Origin: Sphingomonas phyllosphaerae
GTDB taxonomy: Bacteria; Pseudomonadota; Alphaproteobacteria; Sphingomonadales; Sphingomonadaceae
Length of the DNA stretch: 64,000 bases
NCBI RefSeq assembly: GCF_029623345.1
Contig: NZ_JAPYKH010000008.1
Location: 62,001-126,000 of the forward strand
Reading direction: 5' to 3'
This document shows positions 26,960 through 35,607 of the stretch, one piece after another. Below the pieces are notes generated by a model. The model saw only the letters and a program-made list of their open reading frames with translations. It was not told the origin of the DNA and searched no databases. The position numbers and the translations under genes are program-made. Within the stretch, counting starts at the first letter, position 1. Each line of letters starts with the position of its first letter.

Positions 26960-26985
26960 CGGGTTGGCGCTCTCGCGCAAACCCG
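26960..26985. terminator. Shared hairpin between the convergent GH39 and DUF1080 genes
   Basis: CGGGTTGGCGC (26960-26970) pairs with GCGCAAACCCG (26975-26985) with one mismatch and a TCTC loop, 15 bp after the GH39 stop codon. No long T-run is present on either side, so it may work only partly or with Rho. Confidence 0.45.
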
Positions 26986-27036
26986 AGCCTTACCGCCGTC
27001 GCGCCGCCCTGCGGGGCAGGTAACGCGGCGCGTGTT

Positions 27037-27828
27037 TCACTCGCGCTCGGGCAGCTCGCGCACCCAGATGTTGCGGAAGCTGATCGGCTGGCTGGGGTCG
27101 CCGTGGTCCTGCAGCTTGATCGGTGCCTTGCCGTGCGGCTTGTAGCTGGGCTTGCCGATATAGACCGTTCCGCCGCGCACCTCGGTATGGTCCTGCACCA
27201 GCACGCCGTTGACGTAGCCGGTGACGAACGCGGGTCGCGTCACCGCGCCGTCGGCGCCGAAGCGCGGTGCCTCCCAGGTGACGTCGATCGTCTGCCACTC
27301 GCCCGGGCGTCGCGCTGGATTGGCGAGCGGCGGCGTCTGCTTGTAGATCGAGCCGAGCTGACCGTTGACGTAGGTCGGGTTGTTGTAGCTGTCCATGATC
27401 TGGAACTCATAGCCGTCATCGCCCGGCCCGGTAGAGGCGAGGAACAGCCCGCTGTTGCCGCGCGCCTGGCCCTCGCCCGTGATGTTCGCGGGGACGCGAT
27501 ACTCGAGGTGCAGCTGGTAGCTGCCGAACGACTGCCTGGTCTGGATGTTGCCGGTGCCCTTCTTCACCGTCACCGCGCCGTCCGCGACGGTCCAGCCGGC
27601 GGCGCCGCCGGTCTTCACCGCGGTCCAGCGGTCCAGCCCCTTGCCGTCGAACAGCACGATCGCGTCGGCGGGCGCGGCCCAGCCGGCGAAGGCGCCCGGC
27701 GTCACCACCGGCACCGCCGGCGACCATTGCTCGGTCGCCTTGGGATCACCCTGCTGGCCTTGCGCCACCACCGCGGACGAGGCGAGCGACAGCCCAACGC
27801 CCAGCACGATACCCTTCATAGCTCGCAT
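27037..27828 (-). CDS. DUF1080 (3-keto-disaccharide hydrolase-type) exported protein
   Basis: A 263-residue protein with signal peptide 1-22 (SSAVVAQ). The concanavalin-like DUF1080 fold is marked by LFDGKGLDRWTAV, a classic opening, then YQLHLEYRVPANI, GNSGLFLAS, GYEFQIMDSYNN and the C-terminal ISFRNIWVRELPE. Members of this family hydrolyse or bind 3-keto sugars in periplasmic sugar oxidation pathways. It is convergent with the GH39 gene and together they suggest local carbohydrate processing, though no transporter gene is adjacent. Confidence 0.93.
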   Translation of the reverse strand: MRAMKGIVLGVGLSLASSAVVAQGQQGDPKATEQWSPAVPVVTPGAFAGWAAPADAIVLFDGKGLDRWTAVKTGGAAGWTVADGAVTVKKGTGNIQTRQSFGSYQLHLEYRVPANITGEGQARGNSGLFLASTGPGDDGYEFQIMDSYNNPTYVNGQLGSIYKQTPPLANPARRPGEWQTIDVTWEAPRFGADGAVTRPAFVTGYVNGVLVQDHTEVRGGTVYIGKPSYKPHGKAPIKLQDHGDPSQPISFRNIWVRELPERE

Positions 27829-28010
27829 CCTCTTCGATACTCCCGATCACAATGCGGTTCGCATCCGCGCCGTTGGTAACGCGTCCGCGCGCAACCTCCT
27901 AGTGTCACGTCGACCTGTCGGCCCCCGCACGCTCATTGACCGAGATCAGGGCGAATTTGCGCGGCGGAAGACGGCCATGGTTCGTTCTTTCTCCGCCGAG
28001 GAGTGTCGAC

Positions 28011-28214
28011 ATGACCGATCGCGAAGCAGCCGAGCAGAAGGTGAGAGCGTTACACGCCGAGGAGGAGCGCGAGAAAGCGCTCGCGCGGGGCCTGCCGCCG
28101 GGGGACGACCAGGATCGCCACTGGATGCGCGGCGAGCGCCTCTCCGACGAGGCCTGGTCGATCGAGGAGCGCTACGATCTCGAGCCCTGGCCGAGCGGGC
28201 TCTGGCCCGCCTGA
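28011..28214 (+). CDS. Small acidic hypothetical protein
   Basis: A 67-residue soluble protein rich in Glu, Asp and Arg (EQKVRALHAEEEREKALARG), with a helical first half and a tryptophan-containing tail (DLEPWPSGLWPA). GAGGAG seven bases before the ATG at 28011 supports this start over an in-frame one 25 codons upstream. It ends seven bases before the convergent end of kdpE. Function unknown. Confidence 0.7.
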   Translation: MTDREAAEQKVRALHAEEEREKALARGLPPGDDQDRHWMRGERLSDEAWSIEERYDLEPWPSGLWPA

Positions 28215-28221
28215 CGCTCGC

Positions 28222-28908
28222 TCAACCGTCGCCGCGCAGGCGATAGCCGACGCCGAGCTCGTTGGCGATCACGCTGCCCACATCGGCGGGTGCCTCCAGC
28301 TTCTGCCGCAGGTTGCGGATGACGATGCGAAGATATTCGATCCGCGCGTCCTCGTCGCCGCCCCAGGCGGCGGCAAGCATGCGCCGGTGCGTGACGACCT
28401 TGCCGAGATGGCGCGCCAGCTCGGCCAGCACATCATATTCCTTGCGGGTGAGATGCACCTCGGCGGCGCCGCGCCGCACCTCGCGTCGGTCGAGATCGAT
28501 GGCGAGGTCGCCGCGGCGAATCTGGCGCGGCGCCGCCGCCCCCGCGCTGCGATGGCGCAGCGCAACGCGCAGGCGCGCGAGCAGCTCCTCGCTGTCGAAC
28601 GGCTTGGTGACATAATCATCCGCGCCGAGATCGAGCGCGCTGACCTTTTCCTCCACCGCGTCGCGCGCCGAGACGATCAGCACCACCGCGTCGCTGCGGT
28701 CGCGCAGCAGCGGGATCAGGCTCAGTCCGTCGCGGTCGGGCAGGCCGAGGTCGAGCAGCACCGCGTCGGGATGCGCGATCGCGCGCTGCTGCAAGGCGTC
28801 GCGCGCGTTGCCCGCCTCGACCACGTCGTAGCCCGCGCGGGTCAGCGTGTTGCGCAGCAGCCGCCGGATCGCGGGCTCATCGTCGATCACCAACACGCGC
28901 GCCATCAC
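28222..28908 (-). CDS. kdpE: Response regulator of the Kdp potassium system
   Basis: A 228-residue OmpR-type regulator. The receiver domain has the acidic pair near residues 9-11, the phospho-acceptor Asp53 in LLDLGLPD, and Lys in DYVTKPF. The winged-helix domain ends in ANELGVGYRLRGDG, which matches KdpE. It is activated by KdpD and normally switches on kdpFABC under potassium limitation. It overlaps kdpD by four bases and is the last gene of the pair. Confidence 0.93.
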   Translation of the reverse strand: MMARVLVIDDEPAIRRLLRNTLTRAGYDVVEAGNARDALQQRAIAHPDAVLLDLGLPDRDGLSLIPLLRDRSDAVVLIVSARDAVEEKVSALDLGADDYVTKPFDSEELLARLRVALRHRSAGAAAPRQIRRGDLAIDLDRREVRRGAAEVHLTRKEYDVLAELARHLGKVVTHRRMLAAAWGGDEDARIEYLRIVIRNLRQKLEAPADVGSVIANELGVGYRLRGDG

Positions 28909-31571
28909 GTCGCCTCGCCGGTCAGCTGGCGCACGATCAGCGCGGGCGGGAAGACCAAAGCGAAGGCGGCGCCGCGCGCGTCCTCGCGGTTGGCGGCGGT
29001 GACCGTCATCCCCATCGCCTCGGCGAAGGCCTTGACGATCGCCAGCCCGAGCCCGGTGCCCCCGGCAGCGCGGTCGGATCCCTCGAGCCGGCGAAACGTC
29101 TCGAACACCTCTTCCTCGCGTCCGGGCGGCAGGCCCGGCCCCTCATCGAGCACGGCGAGGCACAGCTCGCCGAACCGATGCCGTCCCTCGATCACCAATG
29201 TGCTGCCGGGATCGCCGTAGCGGCCCGCATTGTCGAGCAGGTTGAGCAGGCAGTGGTGAAGCAGCTGCGGGTCGGCGCGCACTAGCGGCAGGTCGGGCGG
29301 TACGTCGAGCCGGACGGCATGTCCCTCCAGCGCGCGGCGTGCGTCGTGCGCTGCGCCGGTCACCGCGTCGCTGAGATCGACCGCGTCGACCCGCAGCCGC
29401 AGCGCGCCCGCCTCGACCCGCGCCATGTCGAGCAGGTTGGCGACGAAGCGGTTGAGGCGCTCGGCCTCACTCTCGATCGTGCCGATCAGCTCCGGCGTGG
29501 CGCCGTGATGGAGCTGCGCCGCGGCCGCCATCACCGCGGTGAGCGGGGTGCGCAGGTCGTGGCTGACGGAGGAGAGCAGCGCCGCGCGCAGCCGGTCGCG
29601 CGTGCGCACCTCCTCGACGTCGCGCATCTCGGTGGCGAGCCGGAGCCGCTCAAGCACCAGCGCGGCCTGATCGACCAGGCTGGCGAGCAGCGGCAGCTGG
29701 TCGGCGCGGACCGGGTCCCCCCCGGTCGAGCGCGCGACGCCCAGGACCGCGAGCACGCGCTCGCCTGCCTTCAGCGGCACGAACAGCCATTCCGACGCCG
29801 TCAGCGTGCCCGAGCCTTTGCCCGCGCTGGCGCCGGTGTCGAACGCCCAGCCCGCCGCGGCATTGTCCATCGTCTCCAGCCGGTAACCGGGATTGCTCGC
29901 GGCGAGGATGTCGAGCCCCGCCGGGGGCGAGCGGGTGAGCAGCACCACCTGGACGTCGAGCAGAAGTCGTACGTCGTCGCAGATCATCTGCGCGGCCCGG
30001 TCGCGGTCGGTCACGCCGCTGATCTCGCGCAGAAAGCCCGCCAGCGTGGCGTTGGTGCGTGCGCTCGCCGCGGCGAGATCGGCCTGCGCGCGTACCCGCG
30101 CCGCGAGATGGCTGGTCGCCACGGCGACGCCGAGCAGCACGATCGCCGAAATCACGTTCTCGGGGTTACTGATGCTCAGCGTGCCGACCGGCGGCAGGAA
30201 GAAGAAGTTATAGGCCAGCGTCGAGGCCACGCCGGCGAACAGGCCGCAGCGCAGCCCGAACAGGCTCGCCGCTGCCATCACCGGCAGGAGGTAGAGCAGC
30301 GCGATGTTGCCGAAGTCGATGACATGCACGAGCGCGCTGCCCGCGGCGGTGACACCTGCGACCATCGCTGCCGCGCTCGTATAGCCCGCGGCCGTCCCCC
30401 GCGCGGGTGCGACGCGTACGCGCGGCTCCCGGCTTGCCGCGGCAGGGACGGGGAGGACGTGGACGGTAACCCCGGGCGTGTCGCGGATCAGCCGGTCGAC
30501 CACCGAGCCGTGGCGCAGCTCGAACCAGCGCGAGCGCCGCGACTTGCCCATCACCAGCTGGGTGGCGCGCGCGTCGGCGAGGAAGCGCTGGATACCGTCG
30601 ACCACGCCGGGCGCGGGCACGGTCGCCACCGCGGCGCCCAGCTGCGTCGCGAGTGTCATCGTCGCGGCGAGCCGCTGGTGCTGCGCGGGGGTGAAGCTGG
30701 CGGCGCGCGGCGTCTCGATGAAGAGCGCGGTCCACGGCCCGCGCAGCCCGTCGGCGACCCGCTTGGCGGCACGCACCAGCCCGTCCGCGCCGGGCAGCTC
30801 GTTGATCGCGACGACGATCCGCTCGCCGCCGGCCCAGGTGCCGCCGAGTCCGAGCGCGCGCACGTCGTCGAGCATCTGCGCGTCGACCGCCTGCGCGGCG
30901 CGACGCAGCGCCAGCTCGCGCAGCGCCGACAGATTCGCCTTCGAGAAGAAGTGCGACAGCGCGCGCGTCGCCTCTTGCGGCAGGTAGACCTTCCCCGCCT
31001 TGAGCCGCTCGATCAGCTCGTCGGGCGGGATATCGACCACCTCGATCTCGGCGGCCTCGATCACCCGGTCGGGCACGGTCTCGCGCACCCGCACGCGGGT
31101 GAAGCTGGCGACGATATCGTTGAGGCTCTCGACGTGCTGGATGTTGACGGTGGTGTACACGTCGATCCCGGCGGCGAGCAGCTCCTCGACGTCCTGGTAG
31201 CGTTTGGGGTGACGGCTGCCGGGCGCGTTGCTGTGCGCCAGCTCGTCGACCAGCGCGAGGCGCGGCGCGCGCGCGAGCACCGCGTCCAGGTCCATCTCGT
31301 GCAGCGTGCGCCCCTCATAGGCGACGGCGCGGCGCGGCACGACCTCCTGGCCGCGCACCAGCGCCTCGGTCTCGACGCGCCCGTGCGTCTCCACCACCGC
31401 GACGACCACGTCGACCCCGTCGCGTCGTCGCGCGGCGCCCTCCGACAGCATCTCATAGGTCTTGCCGACGCCGGGGGCGGCGCCGAGGAAGATCTTGAGG
31501 CGGCCGCGGCCCTCCTGCGTGGCGGCACGCAGCAGCGCGTCCGGATCGGGGCGATCGCTGGCCGCCGGCAT
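28905..31571 (-). CDS. kdpD: Sensor histidine kinase KdpD
   Basis: An 888-residue kinase with full KdpD architecture. The N-terminal KdpD domain has Walker A GAAPGVGKT at residues 30-38 and VDELAHSNAPGSRHPKRYQDV. A universal-stress-type domain follows, then four closely spaced transmembrane helices, a GAF domain, and the HisKA/HATPase core with phospho-acceptor His671 in SVSHDLRTP. The start at MPAASDRPDPDALLRA fits homologues; the open frame extends 98 codons upstream without family similarity. kdpFABC, usually next to kdpDE, is absent here. Confidence 0.95.
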   Translation of the reverse strand: MPAASDRPDPDALLRAATQEGRGRLKIFLGAAPGVGKTYEMLSEGAARRRDGVDVVVAVVETHGRVETEALVRGQEVVPRRAVAYEGRTLHEMDLDAVLARAPRLALVDELAHSNAPGSRHPKRYQDVEELLAAGIDVYTTVNIQHVESLNDIVASFTRVRVRETVPDRVIEAAEIEVVDIPPDELIERLKAGKVYLPQEATRALSHFFSKANLSALRELALRRAAQAVDAQMLDDVRALGLGGTWAGGERIVVAINELPGADGLVRAAKRVADGLRGPWTALFIETPRAASFTPAQHQRLAATMTLATQLGAAVATVPAPGVVDGIQRFLADARATQLVMGKSRRSRWFELRHGSVVDRLIRDTPGVTVHVLPVPAAASREPRVRVAPARGTAAGYTSAAAMVAGVTAAGSALVHVIDFGNIALLYLLPVMAAASLFGLRCGLFAGVASTLAYNFFFLPPVGTLSISNPENVISAIVLLGVAVATSHLAARVRAQADLAAASARTNATLAGFLREISGVTDRDRAAQMICDDVRLLLDVQVVLLTRSPPAGLDILAASNPGYRLETMDNAAAGWAFDTGASAGKGSGTLTASEWLFVPLKAGERVLAVLGVARSTGGDPVRADQLPLLASLVDQAALVLERLRLATEMRDVEEVRTRDRLRAALLSSVSHDLRTPLTAVMAAAAQLHHGATPELIGTIESEAERLNRFVANLLDMARVEAGALRLRVDAVDLSDAVTGAAHDARRALEGHAVRLDVPPDLPLVRADPQLLHHCLLNLLDNAGRYGDPGSTLVIEGRHRFGELCLAVLDEGPGLPPGREEEVFETFRRLEGSDRAAGGTGLGLAIVKAFAEAMGMTVTAANREDARGAAFALVFPPALIVRQLTGEAT

Positions 31572-31962
31572 CAGCCGCGCCGCAGGCGCGCGCCGGCGCG
31601 GTGCGCCGGGAGGGATGACGACGGCGCGACCTCGTTCATCGTATTGGGATAGACCAGAATACGCGAGAGAGGGAGCCAGATCGTCGCGGCGCGACGTTCG
31701 AAGGGCAGGGCGGCTCTTGCCGCGCGACGCGGTTGCTTCGGAGGCCTGCGCACGGTCACGATCTGAACGACGCCGCGTTGAATTGCCAGGGCGAATGCGA
31801 CCGAACGCATAGCGGCGGCATATAGTACGGGGAGTGGCCTTGCCGCCCGGGCCGCGACGCGCCACCTCGTGCCCGCTCGCGGCTTGCCAGCTGCGCGCGG
31901 GGGACTACACCGTCAGCGACAAGAACCGCGGCGCGACCGCGGCCACACAGGGACCGCATATC
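31572..31962. other. Divergent intergenic stretch between kdpD and the S10 peptidase gene
   Basis: About 390 bases that should carry the promoters of both divergent genes. GCGCCGCAGGCGCGCGCCGG near 31578 is rich in GC palindromes. No further gene, tRNA or clear operator was found. The in-frame upstream extensions of both neighbours run into this stretch but look non-coding. Confidence 0.4.
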
Positions 31963-33477
31963 TTGGCCAGACCGTTCCGCCTGCTGCTCGCCACCTTGCT
32001 CTTCGGCACCAGCGGCCTCACCCACGCCCAGTCGGACAAGACCGATAAGACCGTCACCAAGGTCGAGAGCAAGAAGGAGGAGGACGCGGTCAAGCTGCCG
32101 CCGCTGCCCGCCGACAAGACGATCACGCAGAGCGCACGGATCAACGGCCGCGCGCTCAGCTACAAGGCGACGGTCGGGACGATCGCGGTGCGCGACGACA
32201 GCGGCAAGGAGATCGGCCAGGTCGTCTACACCGCCTATGTGGTGCCCGGACGCGACCCGTCGCGGCCGGTGACGTTCGCCTTCAACGGCGGACCGGGCGC
32301 CGCCTCGGTGTACCTCAACATGGGTGCGGTCGGGCCCAAGCGCGTGCAGTTCGGCGCGCAGGGCGATTCGCCGTCCGACGCGCCGCTCGCGCGCGACAAT
32401 CCCAACAGCTGGCTGGACTTCACCGACCTGGTCTTCATCGATCCGATCGGCACCGGCTTCAGCCGCAGCCTGGTCGATGCCGATGCGACCAAGAAGGCTT
32501 TCTACGCCAACGATCCCGACATCCGCTATCTGTCCAAGGTCGTCTACGACTGGCTGGTAAAGGAGGAGCGGCTGCGCTCGCCGAAATACGTCATGGGCGA
32601 GAGCTACGGCGGCTATCGTGCGCCGCGTATCGCCTATGAGCTGCAGTCGCAGATCGGCGTCGGGGTCAACGGCCTGATCATGGTCTCGCCCTATCTCGAT
32701 CCTGCCTCGGGCGATGACGCAACGGCGCTGTCGCCGCTGCCGTGGATGATCGACCTGCCCTCGATGGCGGCGGCGAATCTCGAGCGGCAGGGCAAGCTGA
32801 CGCCCGCCGCCATGGCCGAGGTGGAGACCTATACCCGCGGCGACTTCGCGCGCGACCTGCTGCGCGGCCGCTCCGACCCGGAGGCGACCGGGCGCGTCGT
32901 TGGCCGAGTCACCCAGCTCACCGGGCTCGACCCGGCGCTGGTGCAGAAGCTCGGCGGGCGGGTCGATAGCCGTACCTATCTGCGCGAGGTTCACCGCGCC
33001 GAGGGGACGATCGGCAGCGTCTATGATTCCAACGTCACTGCCTTCGATCCCTTTCCCTGGTCGGCGCAGCAGCAGTCGAACGATCCGATCCTCGACGCGC
33101 TGATCGCGCCGACCACCAGCGCGATGGTCGACTTCGTCACGCGCGAGGTCGGCTGGAAGACGGACGCGCGCTACAACGCGCTGTCGTACAAGGTCAACGA
33201 GGCGTGGGACCGCGGCAAGCCGGCGGACACGCCGGTGACCGACCTGCGCAAGGCGATCGCCAACGATCCCAAGATGAAGGTGATGATCGTGCACGGCTGG
33301 GACGATCTGTCCTGCCCGTTCTTCGCGTCACGGCTGATCGTTGACCAGATGCCCGCCTTCGGCGCGGCGGAGCGAGTCCAGCTGCGCGTCTATCCGGGCG
33401 GGCACATGTTCTACTCGCGCAACGACAGCGGCGCCTCGTTCAAGGCCGACGCGCTGCGGCTGTACGGCGCCGGTTGA
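31963..33477 (+). CDS. Exported serine carboxypeptidase-like (S10 family) hydrolase
   Basis: About 504 residues from a TTG start that opens directly into a signal peptide (LARPFRLLLATLLFG, cleavage near THAQ). The alpha/beta-hydrolase core has the oxyanion region FNGGPGAASVYLNMG, the nucleophile Ser214 in MGESYGGYRAPR, the acid in HGWDDLSCPF and the histidine in YPGGHMFYSR, as in S10 carboxypeptidases. It would hydrolyse peptides in the periplasm. A GTG at 31834 would add 43 residues ahead of the signal peptide and lacks a usable ribosome site. Confidence 0.9.
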   Translation: MARPFRLLLATLLFGTSGLTHAQSDKTDKTVTKVESKKEEDAVKLPPLPADKTITQSARINGRALSYKATVGTIAVRDDSGKEIGQVVYTAYVVPGRDPSRPVTFAFNGGPGAASVYLNMGAVGPKRVQFGAQGDSPSDAPLARDNPNSWLDFTDLVFIDPIGTGFSRSLVDADATKKAFYANDPDIRYLSKVVYDWLVKEERLRSPKYVMGESYGGYRAPRIAYELQSQIGVGVNGLIMVSPYLDPASGDDATALSPLPWMIDLPSMAAANLERQGKLTPAAMAEVETYTRGDFARDLLRGRSDPEATGRVVGRVTQLTGLDPALVQKLGGRVDSRTYLREVHRAEGTIGSVYDSNVTAFDPFPWSAQQQSNDPILDALIAPTTSAMVDFVTREVGWKTDARYNALSYKVNEAWDRGKPADTPVTDLRKAIANDPKMKVMIVHGWDDLSCPFFASRLIVDQMPAFGAAERVQLRVYPGGHMFYSRNDSGASFKADALRLYGAG

Positions 33478-33535
33478 GCCGGTTCTGCCTGAGCGCAGGT
33501 GTCTCGCGAACGTCGCAGCGGTTCCCACCGACCGG

Positions 33536-33630
33536 CGTCATCCCGGACCCGGTCCAGGATCCGGCGTGCCCACCCGCTCCAGTCGTTGCTTTCGCGGTGG
33601 AGTGAACTCCGGACCCCGTCCGGGATGACG
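33536..33630. repeat. Dispersed intergenic inverted repeat, copy 2
   Basis: CGTCATCCCGGAC (33536-33548) and GTCCGGGATGACG (33618-33630) are perfect inverted copies flanking about 70 bases. It is the cleanest member of the window's repeat family and lies between the convergent S10 peptidase and marR genes, where it may end both transcripts. Confidence 0.75.
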
Positions 33631-33676
33631 CATTAGAGCCGTTACTCCGGCCGCATCATCCTCGCCGCTTCGCGCG

Positions 33677-34183
33677 TCAGCCGCGCAGCGCCTCGACCCG
33701 GCCCATCTCCTCGGGCGGGATCAGCCCCTCGAGCACCGCCCAGAAGCCTGTCACCGCACCCTGGCCGGCGCGCGAATAGGCCGCCGACAATTTCTCGCGA
33801 AGCGAGTCGTACAGCTCGCTCTCCAGCGCGGTACCTTCCGCGGTGAGCCGCAGCAGACGCTGCCGACGGTCGCGCTCGCCCGGGCGAGTCTCGACCATGT
33901 TGCGCTCGATCAGCTCGTTCAGCACGCGCCCGAGCGACTGTTTGGTGATCGCGAGCAGCGCGAGCAGCTCGCTCACCGGCATGTCGGGCTTGCGCGCGAT
34001 GAAATAGAGTGCGCGGTGATGCGCGCGGCCGAGACCCTGTTTGGCGAGCCCGCGATCGATCGATCGCGTGATGTGGCTGTTGCCGAAATAGAGCAGCTCG
34101 ATCCCGCGGCGGATCTCGGTCTCGCGCAGGAAAAGCGGCGAGGCGGATTGGGTTGAGGCAGCCATGTTGACCGGCTTTGCCAT
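33677..34183 (-). CDS. MarR-family transcriptional regulator
   Basis: A 168-residue winged-helix regulator. The helix-turn-helix is SELLALLAITKQSLGRVLNELIER, and the wing is VETRPGERDRRQRLLRLTAEG, the standard MarR pattern. It is divergent from ilvE with start codons under 90 bp apart, so it probably controls itself and the aminotransferase. A second start at 34165 would drop six residues. A longer in-frame region further upstream is antisense to ilvE and is not real. Confidence 0.92.
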   Translation of the reverse strand: MAKPVNMAASTQSASPLFLRETEIRRGIELLYFGNSHITRSIDRGLAKQGLGRAHHRALYFIARKPDMPVSELLALLAITKQSLGRVLNELIERNMVETRPGERDRRQRLLRLTAEGTALESELYDSLREKLSAAYSRAGQGAVTGFWAVLEGLIPPEEMGRVEALRG

Positions 34184-34270
34184 CGGCCCTAGGCCACCGC
34201 AACCCGGCAATGCGATCTCTTGTCGTGTCGCCCGGCCATCGCCGACCCTGGTCCCTGGGAGCTGATTTCC

Positions 34271-35350
34271 GTGAACTTCGCGTTCGAGCCGCATCCGTCG
34301 CCCGTTCCCGCCAACGAGCGCGCCGCGCGGCTGGTAGACCCGGGGTTCGGGCGCGTCTTCACCGATCACATGGCGATCCTGCATTATTCGGAGGGGCGCG
34401 GATGGCACGACGGGCGCATCGGCGAGCGCGTCGCGCTGACGATGGATCCGGCCTCCTCGGTGCTCCATTACGCGCAGGAAATTTTCGAGGGGCTCAAGGC
34501 GTATCGGCTCGAGGACGGCGGGCTGGCGCTGTTCCGTCCCGAGGCGAATGCACGGCGCTTCAACGCCTCCGCGCGGCGCATGGCGATGCCCGAGCTGCCC
34601 GAAGAGCTGTTTCTCGAATCGTGCGAGCGGCTGGTGCAGACCGAGCGCGAGTGGATGCCCTCGGTCGAGGGCGGCTCGCTCTACCTGCGTCCGTTCATGA
34701 TCGCCTCCGAGGCGTTCCTCGGCGTGAAGCCCTCGGCGGAATATCTCTACATGGTGCTGGCCTCGTCGGTCGGCGCTTATTGGAAGGGCGGGGCGCGCGC
34801 GGTGTCGCTGTGGGTCAGCCACGAGTATACCCGCGCCGCGCCGGGGGGCACCGGCGCTGCCAAATGCGGTGGCAATTACGCCACCAGCCTGGTCGCGCAG
34901 CAGGAGGCGATCCGCCGCGGTTTCGACCAGGTGGTGTTCCTCGACGCCGCTGAGCGGCGCTGGATCGAGGAACTCGGCGGCATGAACATCTTCTTCGTGT
35001 TCGAGGACGGTTCGCTCCAGACTCCGCCGCTGACCGGCACCATCCTGCCCGGCATCACGCGCGATTCGATCCTCCGGCTCGCGCGCGACGAGGGACTGGT
35101 GGTGCGCGAGGAACCGTATTCGATCGAGCAATGGCGCGCCGACGCGGCGAGCGGCCGGCTGGTGGAGAGCTTCGCCTGCGGCACCGCCGCGGTGGTGACC
35201 CCGATAGGCCGCGCTGCCGGCCCGGACTATGAGTTCACCATCGGCAGCGGCGCCACCGGCCAGCTGACCGCGCGCTTCCTCGACCGACTGAGCGCGGTGC
35301 AGCGCGGGCGCGCGCCCGACCCGCACGGCTGGCTGCGACGTATCGGTTGA
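34271..35350 (+). CDS. ilvE: Branched-chain amino acid aminotransferase
   Basis: A 359-residue fold-type IV PLP enzyme that transfers amino groups to and from Leu, Ile and Val. LHYAQEIFEGLKAYR, the PLP lysine in GAAKCGGNYATSL, and EELGGMNIFFVFEDG followed by LTGTILPGITRDSIL are hallmarks of the long BCAT group. The GTG at 34271, nine bases after GGGAG, gives the family N terminus VNFAFEPHPSP. It is divergent from marR and followed by tRNA-Gln. Confidence 0.96.
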   Translation: MNFAFEPHPSPVPANERAARLVDPGFGRVFTDHMAILHYSEGRGWHDGRIGERVALTMDPASSVLHYAQEIFEGLKAYRLEDGGLALFRPEANARRFNASARRMAMPELPEELFLESCERLVQTEREWMPSVEGGSLYLRPFMIASEAFLGVKPSAEYLYMVLASSVGAYWKGGARAVSLWVSHEYTRAAPGGTGAAKCGGNYATSLVAQQEAIRRGFDQVVFLDAAERRWIEELGGMNIFFVFEDGSLQTPPLTGTILPGITRDSILRLARDEGLVVREEPYSIEQWRADAASGRLVESFACGTAAVVTPIGRAAGPDYEFTIGSGATGQLTARFLDRLSAVQRGRAPDPHGWLRRIG

Positions 35351-35386
35351 GTTGTGCGCCGCGCGCGGCTAAGCGCGCGGGCCTGT

Positions 35387-35461
35387 TGGGGCGTCGCCAA
35401 GCGGTAAGGCACCGGTTTTTGGTACCGGCATTCGCAGGTTCGAATCCTGCCGCCCCAGCCA
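35387..35461 (+). tRNA. tRNA-Gln (anticodon TTG)
   Basis: A 75-base cloverleaf including the encoded CCA: acceptor TGGGGCG/CGCCCCA, anticodon stem CCGGT/ACCGG with loop TTTTGGT and TTG at 35419-35421, and T loop TTCGAAT. It reads CAA and, by wobble, CAG. Confidence 0.97.
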
Positions 35462-35562
35462 GACAGCGCATCATCGTCGGCTGCTGACATGCTCCGGCGT
35501 CGTCCCGCCCGCCGACGCCAGTCCCGAGCCGCAGCAACACGTCGCCGTCCTCTATCAGTCGG

Positions 35563-35590
35563 CGAGGCCCCGGATCGCTCCGGGACCTCG
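35563..35590 (+). terminator. Strong hairpin downstream of tRNA-Gln
   Basis: CGAGGCCCCGGA (35563-35574) pairs over 12 positions (one G-U) with TCCGGGACCTCG (35579-35590), loop TCGC, followed by CTTTC. It may end the tRNA-Gln transcript. It also sits just past the stop codon of the reverse proline-rich gene. Confidence 0.5.
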
Positions 35591-35607
35591 CTTTCATGCC
35601 GGTGCGC

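Noticed and set aside
29319..31652. A 777-codon frame antisense to kdpD
   Set aside because: Same GC shadow effect; kdpD on the other strand is complete with all motifs.
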